Numbered from the stretch's first letter, positions 46,851-59,802 are shown. The stretch is 64,000 nt of DNA from Watersipora subatra (GCF_963576615.1 NC_088709.1:20911243-20975242), one strand, 5' to 3'. Made by a program: numbers and translations. Notes: generated by a model not told the origin, from the letters alone.

Positions 46851-47001
46851 AATGTAGTCATTGATGTAGTCGTTGATGTAGTCGTTGATGTAGTCGTTGA
46901 TGTAGTCGTTGATGTAGTCGTTGATGTAGTCGTTGATGTAGGCGTTGATGTAGTCGTTGATGTAGTTGTAGATGCAGTCATAGATGTAGTCGTAGATGTA
47001 T
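46851..47001. repeat. 12-bp minisatellite (gtagtcgttgat)n
   Basis: About 12 near-perfect copies. The unit is a multiple of three, so it stays open in several frames and creates artificial repeat peptides (for example V-D-V-V); not taken as a gene. Confidence 0.93.
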
Positions 47002-48261
47002 GTTTCCTCTCCTGTAGAATAAAACAAAGACAAAATGGTTATTTAATATGTTTCAAGAAAAAACATCAAGTTTGATTTATGTATAATATAGCATGTCTAT
47101 GGCTGCATTTTTTTTATTTAAAACAATTTTTTAAAGTCCGCGCAGTGTCATAAACATTTTGAGCTTCCTATAATCTTTACATCTTCATAGATAATTAAAT
47201 TAATTATCAGCATTAATATCAGCTGTTAATTCAGCATGAGAACGATGCATCTAGGACACTAGTTGCTTCTGAAGAAACTTAGTATCAGCACAACCTTAAA
47301 TATTATATGCTTGTGCAAATTTTCATAATATACCAATATGAATTTACAGCCTTATAAGAAACCCAGTTATGAAGCCATTAAATAAAAAGCTGATTATGAT
47401 GATGTTTGAAAATTTAGTGGTTGTTCACTGTTGTATCCAGCCATGCCTATTCTAAGAACCTGTGATACCATAATCTTGAATGACGGGTCAATATTACCTT
47501 AGTATAGAGTGCCCACAAATAGCGATATGGAAATAACAGTATTGCCTGTACTATTTCATGTATCTAGCATGTTGCACTTTGATGTGACAGGTCAACCTCA
47601 AGGTTTATAACTGCCTTGTTAACCAGTTGTTGCCATGTTTACTTTCGATTCATATTTGCCTTGTTTGTATTCTGTGCTCTCCAGCAGTTATCATCTGCTA
47701 ATACAAATGCATCTTCACATTTCCAGTCTGGAATGATTGAACTGTAATCTGGTTTGTTGGATGAAATAACAGTCTTTGTCACAGCAAATAGCTTTATTAG
47801 CAGGAATAGCTTTATTCTAATACGGTAAAGCATTGGGTGGAGGGCAACATTATTCAACAATATGATCGTAGCTTTGCTTGTGAATAATTGATATATAATT
47901 TATTTGGTGCAAAGGTTTGTATTTTTCTGTCAGGTTTGATGCTGATAATATATATCGAGTTTATTCATTTTTATAATTGTATTTTTATTGTGTTGTATAT
48001 GGTTTTTGGTTATTATATCATGCAATTGTTTGTTCTAATTTACCATATTATACAACTTCGGAATCATACCATAACTATTGAGTTGCCCCCAAAGATTGTT
48101 TTAAGAATAATCTAGTAATAATCTTTGTATATACCTAAGGTGCAATGTTTATGGAATGTCTGTCAGCATCGAGAAAAGTTGTTCTGGGAAGGTTATGCAT
48201 GATACATTATAGAAACATTGGTTTGCTTTGAAAGTGTAAAATTGGTGGAACATTGCATAGC
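47002..48261. other. Spacer, no gene supported
   Basis: A minus-strand ORF at 47639-47860 (73 codons) has no recognised family. Confidence 0.35.
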
Positions 48262-51200
48262 TTGAGGAAGAACTGTAGTGGATGGTTATGCTCGATAGAT
48301 TATAGTAACGTTGTACTTAATTCGCTAGAGGAACATTCTGTGAAACATCAGAATGTTTGAAAGTCTCTACACAGTTACATCTGACTAATGTTTTGCACGT
48401 AACGTTCCTGGGATGTTAGCTAATATATTTGAGGCAACATCATAGAAGGCATGTTTGGGGAATATTCTTCCAATATTGTGGGAATGTTGCACCATATCAT
48501 CTGCTGAACGTTCCATAATAGTGAAACACCATACTGTTCCAACTATAATAAAAGCCAATATTATGTGAATGCTTACACCAAAACATTCCAAAGTAGCAAT
48601 TATGTTACAGTGCTAGGACATTCAATTGAAAGTAAAAATGATGTTACATCATAACATTCCAGTTACATTGCATGTCAATAAAATGTGCACAATCATTCCG
48701 GAGTAACATTCCTGAAACATTGCTAAGACGTTCCTATAACAATGTTCTCCAACAATGTTATGATAACGTTGGCAATGCTCATTTCTGTAACATGCTAGCT
48801 AGGATGTTACAAGAACGCATGATATAATTTTTCAAAGTAGTTGCCGTTTGTTAATGAACAATTACTTAAAATGAAGCAAACTAAAAGTTTTATAGATTTT
48901 TCATTACAGATATGAAAATAAGCAAAATAATGTAGAAAAATTATGATAATTTTGAATTATTCATTCAAATATGATTAGGACCATTACAAATTTTAATTTT
49001 CTCACTTCATAAGAAATATCGCAAAAATCACTAGGTTCCATTAGAACTCGCTGTGAATCAGGGTGTGTTGGTTATAACCAGAAGTTGGATAAATACTTCA
49101 CAACTGATTAAATGGTTATATTTTTCCAAATGTTTTGTGTTACTATATCATATGATATACTAATACTAAAATATTATATATCAAAATGAAATAAGAGTAT
49201 AAAAATCAAATGTAGTTGGTTGACAAACAGAATATGCAATCATATGCGCATTTACATTTAAACTTCTAATGTTTATTATAGCTTAACTAAGATTCGTATG
49301 GCAAGTTATGACCAGAAGGGCAAGAATGCCTAAGGGCATGTACAAATATATTTAAAAAATTTAGCATATTCACAGTTTACAAAAATTTCAAGAGCAAGTT
49401 AATGCAATATTATTAGTGCATTACAAGAAGATTGTAGAGGAGCTATCATAGACGTAAATAATCAACTGACTTGTCTGCACGACAGACAGAAAGGAGCTAC
49501 CAGATGCTTGACCAACGCAAGACTTCCACAAAAATTATGTATACATTCACAAACCAGTGACCTCACAGTTATAGGTGTAACCAAAGATGCTTTAAATATC
49601 ATTGGAAAATCAGCAGCAGTGATTTTAACATTGGAAGGAAATGAAATGGAAGGCATTGATTTCACATAGCAGACAGAATATTTATGACGTGACTCTAAGA
49701 ACTTACCTGATGAGTCAACTGGCAACAAGTACTTGCAATTTGACCAGATGTATTCTATACATAACTGGTGGATCAGCCATACCAAAAGGAAATACAGAAA
49801 ATCTGTATACCTCTCAAATAACAGCAAAATAGTACCATTTATGGAGGTGGCATCCATGACAAATAGAGAGAAAAATAATGAAGGAAACTATAATTTATTT
49901 AAAAAACGAACTCTTTAAAGGTTGATGATCGTTAATTAATTATACATGTATAAAAATAATAAGTCAGGAATGTGGTAATAATCGATCATTTGTGCGGTAT
50001 GGGAGCCATGTAAAGCAAATCCATGAACTTCTAATTACAATAAAATTACAGCATTATATGATGTATTATCGAAAACCTATTTGGGTCAAAATCAACTTTA
50101 GATTAGCATCTTCTGTTCTGCTATACATACTATGGCCTACTCGATTGCTGCTGATCAAGCATTTTAGCTGTTGTATTATACCATTACATATCAGAGAATG
50201 TGTTCAAGAAAAAATTTAGCGCAAAAAAACCCACAAAATGACAGCCTTTCAGAGCCAAAATTGCTAATGTTTAATAACACAGCCTAACTAACCAGTGGGA
50301 AAGAGGCTGTTACTAGATTTGCCTGCCTCCGTGTGTAAATCCAAAGTTATTTTGCCAGTTGTTAAAAAGAAAGACCAGAGTACCTACATGTAAACAAGCA
50401 AGCAGAATATAACTAAACTATATAAAATCATGTTCTAACGGTGACCATAGCAGACAGTCTTTTTTCATAAACCATGTCTACTAAAATACCATAACATAGA
50501 ATAAATCCTTTTTAAAACATGATATGAAGTAACAAAGTGGTAATAGAGTGTTAATAATAAACTTTTACAAGTCCAGCTTGAGGAGTATAAAACACCAACC
50601 ACCCATAATGTCTTTAGCACTGCTGTGAGAAATTTGTTGCTGCAATGTATTTCCAACAAAGTTTCCGCAATATTGTGATAAATACTTTGTTGGAATGTTC
50701 AGCAAATGATCTCGTGTAACATTCCCCAAATATTGGTAGAGCATTGCGTAATATTCCATGAACATTTTTTCCATGAGGTTGTCTCAAAATTATTACCTAA
50801 CATCACAAGAAAGTTACGCTTAGAACATTGATGGATGTGAATGCGTAGACATTTTCAAACATTCCTAAAAGGTATTCATAACATTGGTCTTACGCACTGG
50901 TCATAACTTGCCACACAAATCTTAGTTAAGCTATAATAAACATTAGAAGTGTAAATGTAAATGCGCATATGATTGCATATTCTGTTTGTCAACCAACTAC
51001 ATTTGATTTTCATACTCTTATTTCATTTTGATATATAATATTTTAGTATTAATATATCATATGATATAGTAACAAAAAACGTTTGGAAAAAATGAAAATA
51101 TGACCATTTAATCAGTTGTGAAGTATTTATGCCACTTTTGGTTATAACAAACACATCCTGATTCACAGCGAGTTCTAATGGAACCTAGTAATTTTTGCGA

Positions 51201-51960
51201 TATTTCTTATGAAATGGGAAAATTAAAATTTGTTATGACTTTAATCATATTTCATTGAATCATTCAAAATTATATTAATTTTTCTACATTGTGTTGCTTG
51301 TTTTATTATCTGTAATGAAATATCTATAAAACTTTTAGTTTGCTTCATGTTAAATAATTGTTCATTATCAAACGGCAACTACTTCAAAAAATTATATCAT
51401 GCGTTCATGAAACATCCTAGCTAGCACGTCACAGAAATGAGCATTGCCAACGTTATCATAACAATGTTGGAGAACATTGTTATAGGAATGTCTCAGCAAT
51501 GTTTCAGGAATGTTAATCCGGAATGTTTGTGCACATTTTTATTGACATGCAATGTAACTGGAATGTTACGGTGTACATCATTTTTAATTTCAATTGAATG
51601 TCCCAGCAATGTTACATAATTGCTACTTTGAAATGTTTTGGTGTAAGCATTCACATAATATTGGCTTTTAATACAGTTGGAACAGGATGGTGGTTCACTA
51701 TTATGGAACAATCAGCAGATGATCTGGTGCAGCATTTCCACAATATTGGAAGAATATTCCCCAAACATGCTTTCTATGACGTTGCCTCAAATGTATTAGC
51801 TAACATCCCAGGAATGTTACGTGCAGAACATTAGTCAGATGTAACTGTGTAGAGACTTTCAAACATTCTGATAATGTTTCACAGAATGTTCTTCTAGCGA
51901 ATTAGGTACAACGTTACTATAATCTATCGAGCATAACCATCCACTACAGTTCTTCCTCAA
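48262..51960. mobile_element. Long inverted repeat / fold-back element (3.7 kb)
   Basis: Arms of about 1.05 kb (48262-49315 and 50897-51960) are inverted copies at high identity; they start ttgaggaagaactg. The loop is about 1.6 kb. Arms and the inner edges of the loop are full of the word ggaatgtt/aacattcc and its variants. No transposase was recognised and no target duplication could be read. About 75 bases directly beside the left arm's inner end (49317-49395) recur inverted directly outside the right arm (51965-52040), so the structure has been rearranged or formed by unequal inversion. Confidence 0.75.
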
Positions 51961-52209
51961 ATCTTTGTAAACTGTAAATATGCTAAACTTTTAAAATATA
52001 TTTGTACATGCCCTTAGGCATTCTTGCCCTTCTCTAGTTGCACCTAGATTTGGGTATTTATATACTTGCGGTACATGAGGGATAACTCTGATGGTGGTTT
52101 TGTATTTAATCTTCTGGCTGAACAAATAAATGACTGTCAGACTGGTTTGCAACTTCGTCTTTTCCTTCCAGCATATGTTGTCTAGTTTTAGCATTGCTTC
52201 CACATCTGA

Positions 52210-53805
52210 AGCGTTTGCTGTGGCACTTTTTTCCAACGACCAAACACGAGCGAAACAAGTGTTTGGGAGATTTCTGGTAAAGGCATATGCGCACACAACT
52301 ACCGAAAAACCATCTGTCAACGGCCGTAACCAAACCCTTGCACCAAAATTTCATAAAAAAATTTAGCTGTTTTTGTGTAGAGTCGCTTAAGTATAATAAT
52401 GATACAAAACACATATAAGCCTATTTAAATATGTTACCAAGTCTTTGAAAAGCTGAGACAATATCCTAAAACCTACCCATCTGATCAAATAATACATAGC
52501 TAGACAGATTAATTTTGCCAAAAATTGCCATTAAAACCTGACAAGCCTTCTTTAATCAAAATTAAGACCGGCAAACAAAACGCCAATAAAGCCGTGCAAC
52601 AGATAGTAGAACTATTAAGCTGTGCGCATTTCACAAGAAAAATGTGCATATTTCACCAGTCTATAGCTTTGTCCAATTGATGATGGTTTCTGTAATGAAT
52701 GTAGAAGTACTGAAAGGTGATTGTTTTTTTTTGCCGATTTTATTGTTCTATTTGATTATTCGTTTTTATAAGATTATTATAAGACTTAATTACAAGAATA
52801 ATCATTCGAATTTACAAGATCAAAGTATATAGTGACGATGGTGTGCAATATGTAACTGTTATTTTTTGCTACTGCTTTTATTTTTCTAAAAGTTTTGTTG
52901 ATGATATTACGGCTGTGCCCAATAGCGCTGTCAAGTCGTTTTTAATATCTGCAAAACTAAGTAATAGGCCTACATTTTCTTATAGATATGTAACTATTTC
53001 TATGACAACCAACTAAATTCTGTTTAGATTTTTAAATTCATCATAATTTTCTGGATATAAATTCAGAAATCTAAATAAATATTACAACTTCTTGATATTG
53101 GGTGCTATGACGGTTTGAAATGTAAACAAAATTGTTTACATTTCATTGGTTTTCATTTCTCAAACTATAACCCAAGTTCTCTCAGAACTATGATTTCACA
53201 CTAATGGTAAACGTGCATTCAGTTTATTGACCATAAAATCTGCTGTAATTAAGCTCGAATCAAATTTTTTTTCACAAAATAACTGAGAATTTTCTCCTTC
53301 TGCTAATGTAGATAACTCTAAATCTCACACACACGACTTAACCATGGTTTCTGTGATCATGACCTATTTCTTCATTTTGCTCCGGTTTGCAAAGATTTTC
53401 TAGACACACGTGAATGCTAATGTTTGCTTTCTGCTACAGATCGCTGTCGAAACCATTCTACATTCAACACAACCAACTTTCAAACTGTGTATATTACACA
53501 GCAGCTTGCCATTTTACTTCTAATATTGCACTTCTCCTAATGCAGTGGAGAGATATAAACATATATTCTTTTTCATTCATTATTGCTGTTTGTTGTAATT
53601 AATTACACTCAGTGCAATACAGCCACTATTGCAGCTACCATAGCAGTAGCTACCATTCTACCAGCTTCCTTTGCTATCATTCTCCTATTGCACTGCAGTG
53701 CCATTTCACTGCTAATTTTGCATTTCTCAACTATCAGTACCTTTTCTTTTTTCCAATATCCCTTTGGTCATGGGCTGTATGACAGGGGAGTTTCTAGTTT
53801 ACTTT
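52210..53805 (-). repeat. Dispersed repeat, inverted partner of 32560-33750
   Basis: The reverse complement aligns end to end, including cctatttaaatatgttacca near 52422 and the terminal catgggctgtatgacag near 53770. It has an extra GC-poor tract around 53200-53700 compared with the partner. Confidence 0.65.
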
Positions 53806-54002
53806 ATATTTGTAATACCGTTATTTAATAGCTTCAGTAACAGTAATTATGCCATCAGTAATAGCATAATAACACAAGATAACAGTAGATAATAACTTTA
53901 GTGTAAGGATAATGATGTAAGGAAATGTCTGATGTCTATATCTAACTTTTTGAACAAAAATTAAACCTTGACAGTAGTTTTCTCTGCTTTCGAAATAGTA
54001 GT

Positions 54003-54262
54003 GTCGAGTGTTTGATAGTGTAGTGAAAAGTGTTTGATGCTGTAGTGTGTTTGATATTGTAGTGTAGAGTGTTTGATGCTGTAGAGTGTTTGATGTTGTA
54101 GTGTAGAGTGTTTGATGCTGTAGAGTGTTTGATGTTGTAGTGTAGAGTGTTTGATATTGTCGAGTGTTTTATATTGTTATGTAGAGTGTTTGATATGGTA
54201 GAGTGTTTGACATTGTAGTGTAGAGTGTTTGATATTGTCGAGTGTTTGATGTTGTGGTGTAG
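54003..54262. repeat. Minisatellite of tagagtgtttgat units
   Basis: About ten imperfect copies of gtgtttgatattgtagtgtag-like units of 17-37 bp. Confidence 0.85.
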
Positions 54263-54590
54263 TGTGTTGTCAGTTTATAATTATTAGTTTATTAATTATT
54301 ATAACTAATTGTTATAATAATTAGTTTCTTACGCTCTGTTGTGTATGTCTAGAGTAGATAGAAGCTCATTCAGTCGACCATAATTTCATAACCAAGATAT
54401 TTATAGCCATGGTCTGTGTAGCCATTTTGCCAATAACATCTTGTCAATAATCATGATCTCTACAGCTATGTTACTTTATGACCATTTTCCATATAATCAT
54501 GATCTCTATGTCTCTGCTCTCAACAGACCTGTCCTCTGCAGTTATGTTCTCTATAGCTATATTCTAAATGACACTGTTGTCTATATCTAT
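54263..54590. other. Spacer with loose ctctatagctatgtt repeats
   Basis: Resembles 25440-25669 in character. No gene. Confidence 0.35.
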
Positions 54591-55329
54591 GTTCTCAACA
54601 ACTAGGTTATCTATAAACAAGTTTTCTATTGTTTTTCCACTTTTAAAGCATGGCCCTGTTGCTTAATTTATATATGAAGCATACGTCTATGATACCTCTT
54701 ATAACAGTATATAATACTATCAGTACGAAGATAATGGCACAAACACATTTCTAAACTTCAGAGCCTGAGCCCAGGTCTCTTCAAAACAGAAAGTTAAACA
54801 ATGACAAGGCAAGTAGTTTTTTCTTTGCTTTTAATGATATTGTGAAATGTTGTATCAGTTTGTATTGATTCCCAGTAGATTTTAACACTACTTTATGCAT
54901 GTCTAGAGTAAATAGTACTTTATTCATTTGATCATAATTAACTGTGTTTGACCAACCAAATATACACATTCTTCTGAAAATGGTTTCTCTTATTTGTAAA
55001 AGCTGGCTGCTAAGATTGAAACCTGGGAATGTCAAGTTGATGTTGGGGATAGTCATGGGCTTATAGTACAGAAAACCACTGCAGCAGCAGGCTCTTAATC
55101 TCAGCATTCACTCTGTAGAACCATATTACATGACCATCTAAACCACACAGTAAAAAGTAAAAATGTATTCTTTTTTATATTTTTTGAATGCTTTTTATCA
55201 GTTGGATGTGATACTCTTTACTCTTAATAATGCGAATACATATGCCTGATTGTTAAAATCATTATTGAAGCCTGATGTTAGATTTACCAGTTAACAATAA
55301 AGTGTACAAGACAAACACCAAATGCATTA
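54591..55329. repeat. Direct duplication, copy 1 (partner 60736-61480)
   Basis: Begins gttctcaacaactaggttat and ends caagacaaacaccaaatgca; the partner has the same ends with roughly 90% identity by eye. Contains a minus-strand ORF (54781-55107) whose first 65 codons are conserved in the partner. Confidence 0.88.
54781..55107 (-). other. Minus-strand ORF conserved in both duplicates, unknown
   Basis: 108 codons; the partner ORF is 61010-61261. Shared core: M-T-I-P-N-I-N-L-T-F followed by L-L-Q-I-R-E-T-I-F-R-R-M-C-I-F-G-W. No family recognised. Conservation may only reflect recent duplication. Confidence 0.3.
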
Positions 55330-56020
55330 GACATCATTATAATTTGTGTCTAAAAAATCATCCCCCAATTTTACTTGCGGGAATTCTTGCTAGTGGTGCT
55401 TAGATCTAACAGAGAAAGTCTAACTCTAGAGTTTAGCTTCATCAAAAACTAATGGTGAGTCAGTTTTGATAAAATAGTAAGTCAAATTCTTTTTACTGCT
55501 TTCCTCCATGCTGTTTTGTTTAAAAGGGTCCATTTTGAGGAACCATGACCTTAGCATAAGTAAAGGGATAAATCTCAAATAATTGTTATCGTAAAACAAA
55601 ACATTCATAACATCCAAGAGAGAACAAAGAACCATTTGTTGGCAATAGTTGATTAAGTAGTTAGCTTTGATGAAGCTATTATATTGTATCTTAGATCTAG
55701 AATATGATTGCTTATGACTAAGGTCTGGTGCCCTATGCAACCTATCATAACAGGCAACTACAATTTGTGGTACCCTAGGCTAAAGGAAATAATTCCACAT
55801 GTAGAGGCAGTAAAGTTAGTTGCCAACACTGGCCTCACAAGTTCATTAAATTCCTACACATTCCTTTGCTTAGCTAGTAGACATTCCATCTGGTTTTTGT
55901 ATTCTTTTATTAGAGTGTTTGAAATATTTTCTCACCTTACAACTAGTGGAGTAAGTGGGATAAGTGATGGTAAGTAAGTGCTCTCATAATTGAGGTAAGT
56001 TATTTTCAATGATTAGTACT
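55330..56020. other. Spacer, no gene supported
   Basis: ORFs 55426-55740 (minus) and 55708-55977 (plus) overlap and show no known family. Confidence 0.35.
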
Positions 56021-56283
56021 TGGTTCAGACCATAGCATACTAAAAATTGGGCGTTGTCCTTCCATCATTCATTGTCGAACCGGCGCTCACCATGGAATAT
56101 GTGAACCAGGTACCAATAGCACTGACGAAGTAACTTGGATAGGTTGAGATGAGAACACTATGTCATTGAGTATTTACTGATGCAAACGCTGATGGGTGTG
56201 CAATAGTGTGACCATTTTCATCGTTGATGCTCATCGAAGTATTGTGACATCTACGTCGAGATATACGGATATAGTGTGAACCA
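56021..56283. mobile_element. Small inverted-repeat element (263 bp), TGGTTCA ends
   Basis: Left TGGTTCAGACCATA and right TATAGTGTGAACCA are imperfect inverse complements. CpG-rich relative to its flanks. Non-coding. Confidence 0.6.
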
Positions 56284-57360
56284 GCCTTAACCAACCAGAA
56301 TTCAAGCAACAATCAACTAACTTTTCTATACTCATATAAATTATGGCTTGAAACTTTCACTTTATATTAATCACATCATTATGTTCAGTTGCATTGATGG
56401 TCCTGTTATCTAAAATGTTCTAGGATCTAAAAGGTTCTAGACAATGTAGATGGTTCTGGAATTTGTATGGGTAGTGGAGTGTAGGGTGGTCACCCTTAGC
56501 TAGCCAGGGTTTTTAGGTTAAGAGAAAGCTACAGGAGAAAAGAAAGAAATTTTAACTCTCAGGTGAAACCAATAATGGAGCTATTTTTTCTATTACTAGC
56601 TGAAATAACTTCAATCCCATTTAATTGTTAATATAGTCATTTCAATAGTCAGAGGAGCAGCAGAGTTAGGTTGAAAATGAAAATAAATGCAGGGGAACAA
56701 ACATAATTAGATTCCTCGGGTCCAGTTCACAAGTAAAAATCTTTTTCTATTTGGGACTAGTTTGTAATTATGAACCGCGGGTAGAAATGTGTGGGTGAGA
56801 TCGACAATGCAAATTGATCGCTTGCTGCTATTTGTTTTTTGGACTATTAATGACGTCTAGGTCTTTGCCGCCGTGACTGATGTGGTACCAATATTAGACC
56901 TCAAGTATTTATAGCACGTGGTGGCCATGGCTCAAGGTTGTTATTGTTTTGGTTGGTAATAAAATTCATCGCTACAATAACTATTTTTTCAATTTTACGA
57001 CTTTTCCCACCAGACTTTCATCTTCATCAGTCACAAATTCAGTGACTAAACTAATATCACCATCTTCCTCATTTGTCTAGTCTTTTCCAAAAAAACATGT
57101 TATCTCAATTTGCTTTGCCATGCTGCTCAGTCGGAGTATTAGCTATAATGAGTTTAGCAGAAATTGCCCAATAAGCCCAACCACACACAAAGGTTACCTG
57201 CATTTCTAATATGACGATTTTATTGTGGATATCAATGAACAAAGCTATTTAATTTCGCATTTTCGCTCGTTCGTTATGATAGTTTAGTTTCGCTCATGAA
57301 AACTTCGCGAGAGGATGACTCCGTGAAAATGCGAAAGTTAGATTACGCGAATACATAAGT
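56284..57360. other. Spacer, no gene supported
   Basis: No ORF over 60 codons, no repeat recognised apart from AT-rich tracts. Confidence 0.35.
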
Positions 57361-57593
57361 GTCCTAGGGTAGTGCTTGCAATTAACCTGCGATGATATTA
57401 TAGCTTGAGTCCTGTTTTGCAATTTTTAGCTTTCATTTTTTTCATTCAAAGTCTGAAGACATTAATTTTAATAATTACGTGTATATTTAATAATGTTACA
57501 TAAAATCTCGTCGCATTCATTAATGTGTTTGGTACAGTTTGCAGCCAAGACTAGCTTTTTATTCGCAATATAAAATGAGTTATGAGTGTTGAT
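57361..57593. repeat. Interior fragment of 'CCGTMAAACCTCT' family, interrupted by P element
   Basis: Aligns with 60224-60440 and, reversed, with part of copy C (about 41990-42230). The copy continues at 60006-60220 after the inserted P element. Confidence 0.65.
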
Positions 57594-57849
57594 CATAGAT
57601 ATAGTAAACCCTAGATTGGCGAATAGCTATCAATACAATGGAGCAAAAGTGAGGCCTATAATTGGCTGTTGTTTTCACGACGTTACGTCGTAGTGATGTG
57701 CATCACAGCATCAAAGCCTTCAATTGAGCAATAAGTTTAGTAGTGGAATCACGCTTGGCATGCTAGTTTTTAAGTCATAAACATAACAATAAGACCAAAT
57801 TCTTAGTGAAATGTCATCAGAAGAGACTACAACACCCCAGGTATATCCT

Positions 57850-58550
57850 GAATTGCCCATAACAAAACAGAACTTCAACTCAAAACAAGAAGTTCTCGAC
57901 AATATCATAAGCTATCTATGCCGATTAAAGACACCAAGCTGAAAGCTGCTAGTGGAAAATAATAGGAAAATCATCATCATTTCGTCATTGGTTTTGAGTC
58001 AGCAGCCAAATCTGTACATGACATTGCTCAATATCTTTTCAGCAACTACCCTTACATCAACTACTTCCTAACCTTTAAGATCAACCAGGATCACATTGAG
58101 ATTCTGTTTTCCACAATACGATCTAAGGGTGGCTATAACAATAATCCGGATGTGCAGTGCTTTAGATCGGCACTTCGAGCACTGTTCATAAAAGCAGATA
58201 TCACACCATGTCCCAATGTTAACTGTATTGATCTGGATGTGAGCAGGGCTGAAAAAACTGGCCAACTCCTGCTACATTCTCTGGCTAGAAAGAAAAAGAA
58301 AGAAGAGACAAAAGCTGAGGAAGGTGAAGATGAGGAGTTCGGTGATGAGGATTTTTTTCTAACTCAAATGTGATGAGCGTATCAAGTTCTTGACCGATGT
58401 CGAAGTAGTGGGAAATAGAAATAGTGATGACATAACCCTAATCTCAGTTAAAAACAGAGGAGGATTGGTGACCAGATTGATAGGCCGAATATGAATTGCT
58501 GCAGAAAAGTGCCTACGTTCACACATGGAGAGCTGTGGTATCACACAGAG
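57850..58550 (+). pseudogene. P-type / THAP9-like transposase, C-terminal remnant
   Basis: One frame is open from before 57981 to 58373 and reads F-V-I-G-F-E-S-A, then K-I-N-Q-D-H-I-E-I-L-F-S-T-I-R and S-K-G-G-Y-N-N-N-P, the diagnostic Q-D-H-x-E-x-x-F and G-G-x-N-N-N-P blocks of P/THAP9 transposases. Upstream, in another frame, E-V-L-D-N-I-I-S-Y-L (57889) is also family-like. After the stop at 58371, S-V-K-N-R-G-G-L-V-T is readable. The N-terminal THAP zinc finger and first catalytic acidic residues are absent. A K/E-rich tail near 58290-58350 is atypical. Confidence 0.82.
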
Positions 58551-58953
58551 AGCTTTTAAACAAGTAACATCACAGACAGTAACATATATGTCTTATTACA
58601 TAACCTCCATCAAGGTTTTACATGTACAGTGCATGCCAACAGTCTACTCAAAACTATATTAAATCGCTATACTAAAATCAGAAAACACTATGCCGCTTCA
58701 AAGCAGGAATCTAGTTCAACCAACCTTAGACAAAAACTATCTCGTCTAGTTATTTTCAGTCATGTCTAATGGGTGTTTAATACAGTGGTCCAGCGTAACT
58801 GCTTCTAAACCTCATTTGATTCATTAGTTTGTTATTAGTTTAATTTCTATTTGGTCACTCTTTGTATTATCAATAATATAGAAGCTTCTAAATCATTGGT
58901 ATTATTCATTACCATGTGTGTAAGGTTCTTGCCTTTCTCATCCAAAGTCATTA

Positions 58954-59802
58954 CAGTCATACTTCGACTTACGAGCTTAATGCGTTCAGAGACTGAGCTC
59001 GTATGTCAATTTACTCGCATGTTGGTGCAATTTATTTATATATAGAACAATTAAATACATATTGATAGGTTTTCATACTCTGAAAATGCATATAAAACAC
59101 TCAAAACAATATATTGTAACAGAAAGAACATGTTGGTTATTGTCCTAACTTACCACATGCTTTCAAAAAACAACAAATAAAAATAATGCAAGGAAATGTG
59201 ATTAATTAAAATGTAAAATCAAATACATAAAATAGCGGCTAACGCTAGCATTTGCCAGAGAGGGAGAGATAAGTTATTCTTCATTACAACAGTTGACTTT
59301 GATAAATTTAGATTTTATCCAAGTCGTAAAAGACAAACTTAAAAGCAAACTTTAATCTTTAACTTAACGTAATTAAAGTTTCTTCGGCGTTCATAGTTTT
59401 AAGTTTCTCGCTGGTTTGCTAATTTTTCTTTTGTTTCGCTCTCACGACCAGCCGGCCGTTTTAAGAGAAACCTATCTAAGGACGTTTGCCTTTGTCGCCC
59501 TTTCAACGTGTTGCGATCAGGACGAACACAGGTGTTGTCACCAAGGGTTAATGCACGACCGCTAGGCAACTTGTCCGAATGTCTATTTTTTACATGGTAA
59601 ACATGATACAAAAGTATAATCTGAGCAGTTGAAAATACAGAGTGATGCTGTTCTCATAAAACACCTCCGACATACTTGGCAACTGCCTCATGTGCTCGTA
59701 TCTCAAACATGGCTCGTATTTTAGTGCTAAAACTTGCTTAAAAGCTGGCTCGTACCTCAAGTTTCTCGTACGTTAGGGCACTTGTAAGTTGAAGTATTAC
59801 TG
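58954..59802 (-). mobile_element. Tigger-derived element, second copy (849 bp)
   Basis: Ends CAGTCATACTTCGACTTACG and, inverted, CAGTAATACTTCAACTTAC; TA on the left, CA on the right (mutated). It is a shorter inverted relative of 3928-13917 and spans both sites that are interrupted there, so it serves as the empty-site reference. Confidence 0.88.
59399..59611 (-). pseudogene. Transposase C-terminal tail with PIP-like motif
   Basis: 70 open codons on the minus strand, including R-Q-R-Q-T-S-L-D-R-F-L-L-K-R-P. Homologous to the tail at about 13270-13490. The catalytic part is missing. Confidence 0.65.

Noticed and set aside
46737..47075. 112-codon ORF with V-D-V-V repeats
   Set aside because: Produced by the 12-bp minisatellite, which is open in several frames on both strands; flanking residues show no domain.
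49462..49857. 131-codon minus-strand ORF in the fold-back loop
   Set aside because: No recognised family, and the competing plus-strand reading is at least as protein-like.
48262..51960. Heat-shock element cluster
   Set aside because: Single GAAnnTTC cores occur, but arrays of three alternating units in correct phase were not found; reported only as a repeated word.
51991..52414. Overlapping 102- and 109-codon minus-strand ORFs
   Set aside because: They lie across repeat boundaries (fold-back flank and the 52210-53805 repeat) in two frames, without domain features.
54781..55107. Reverse transcriptase fragment
   Set aside because: No Y-x-D-D or other polymerase block could be found in either duplicate.
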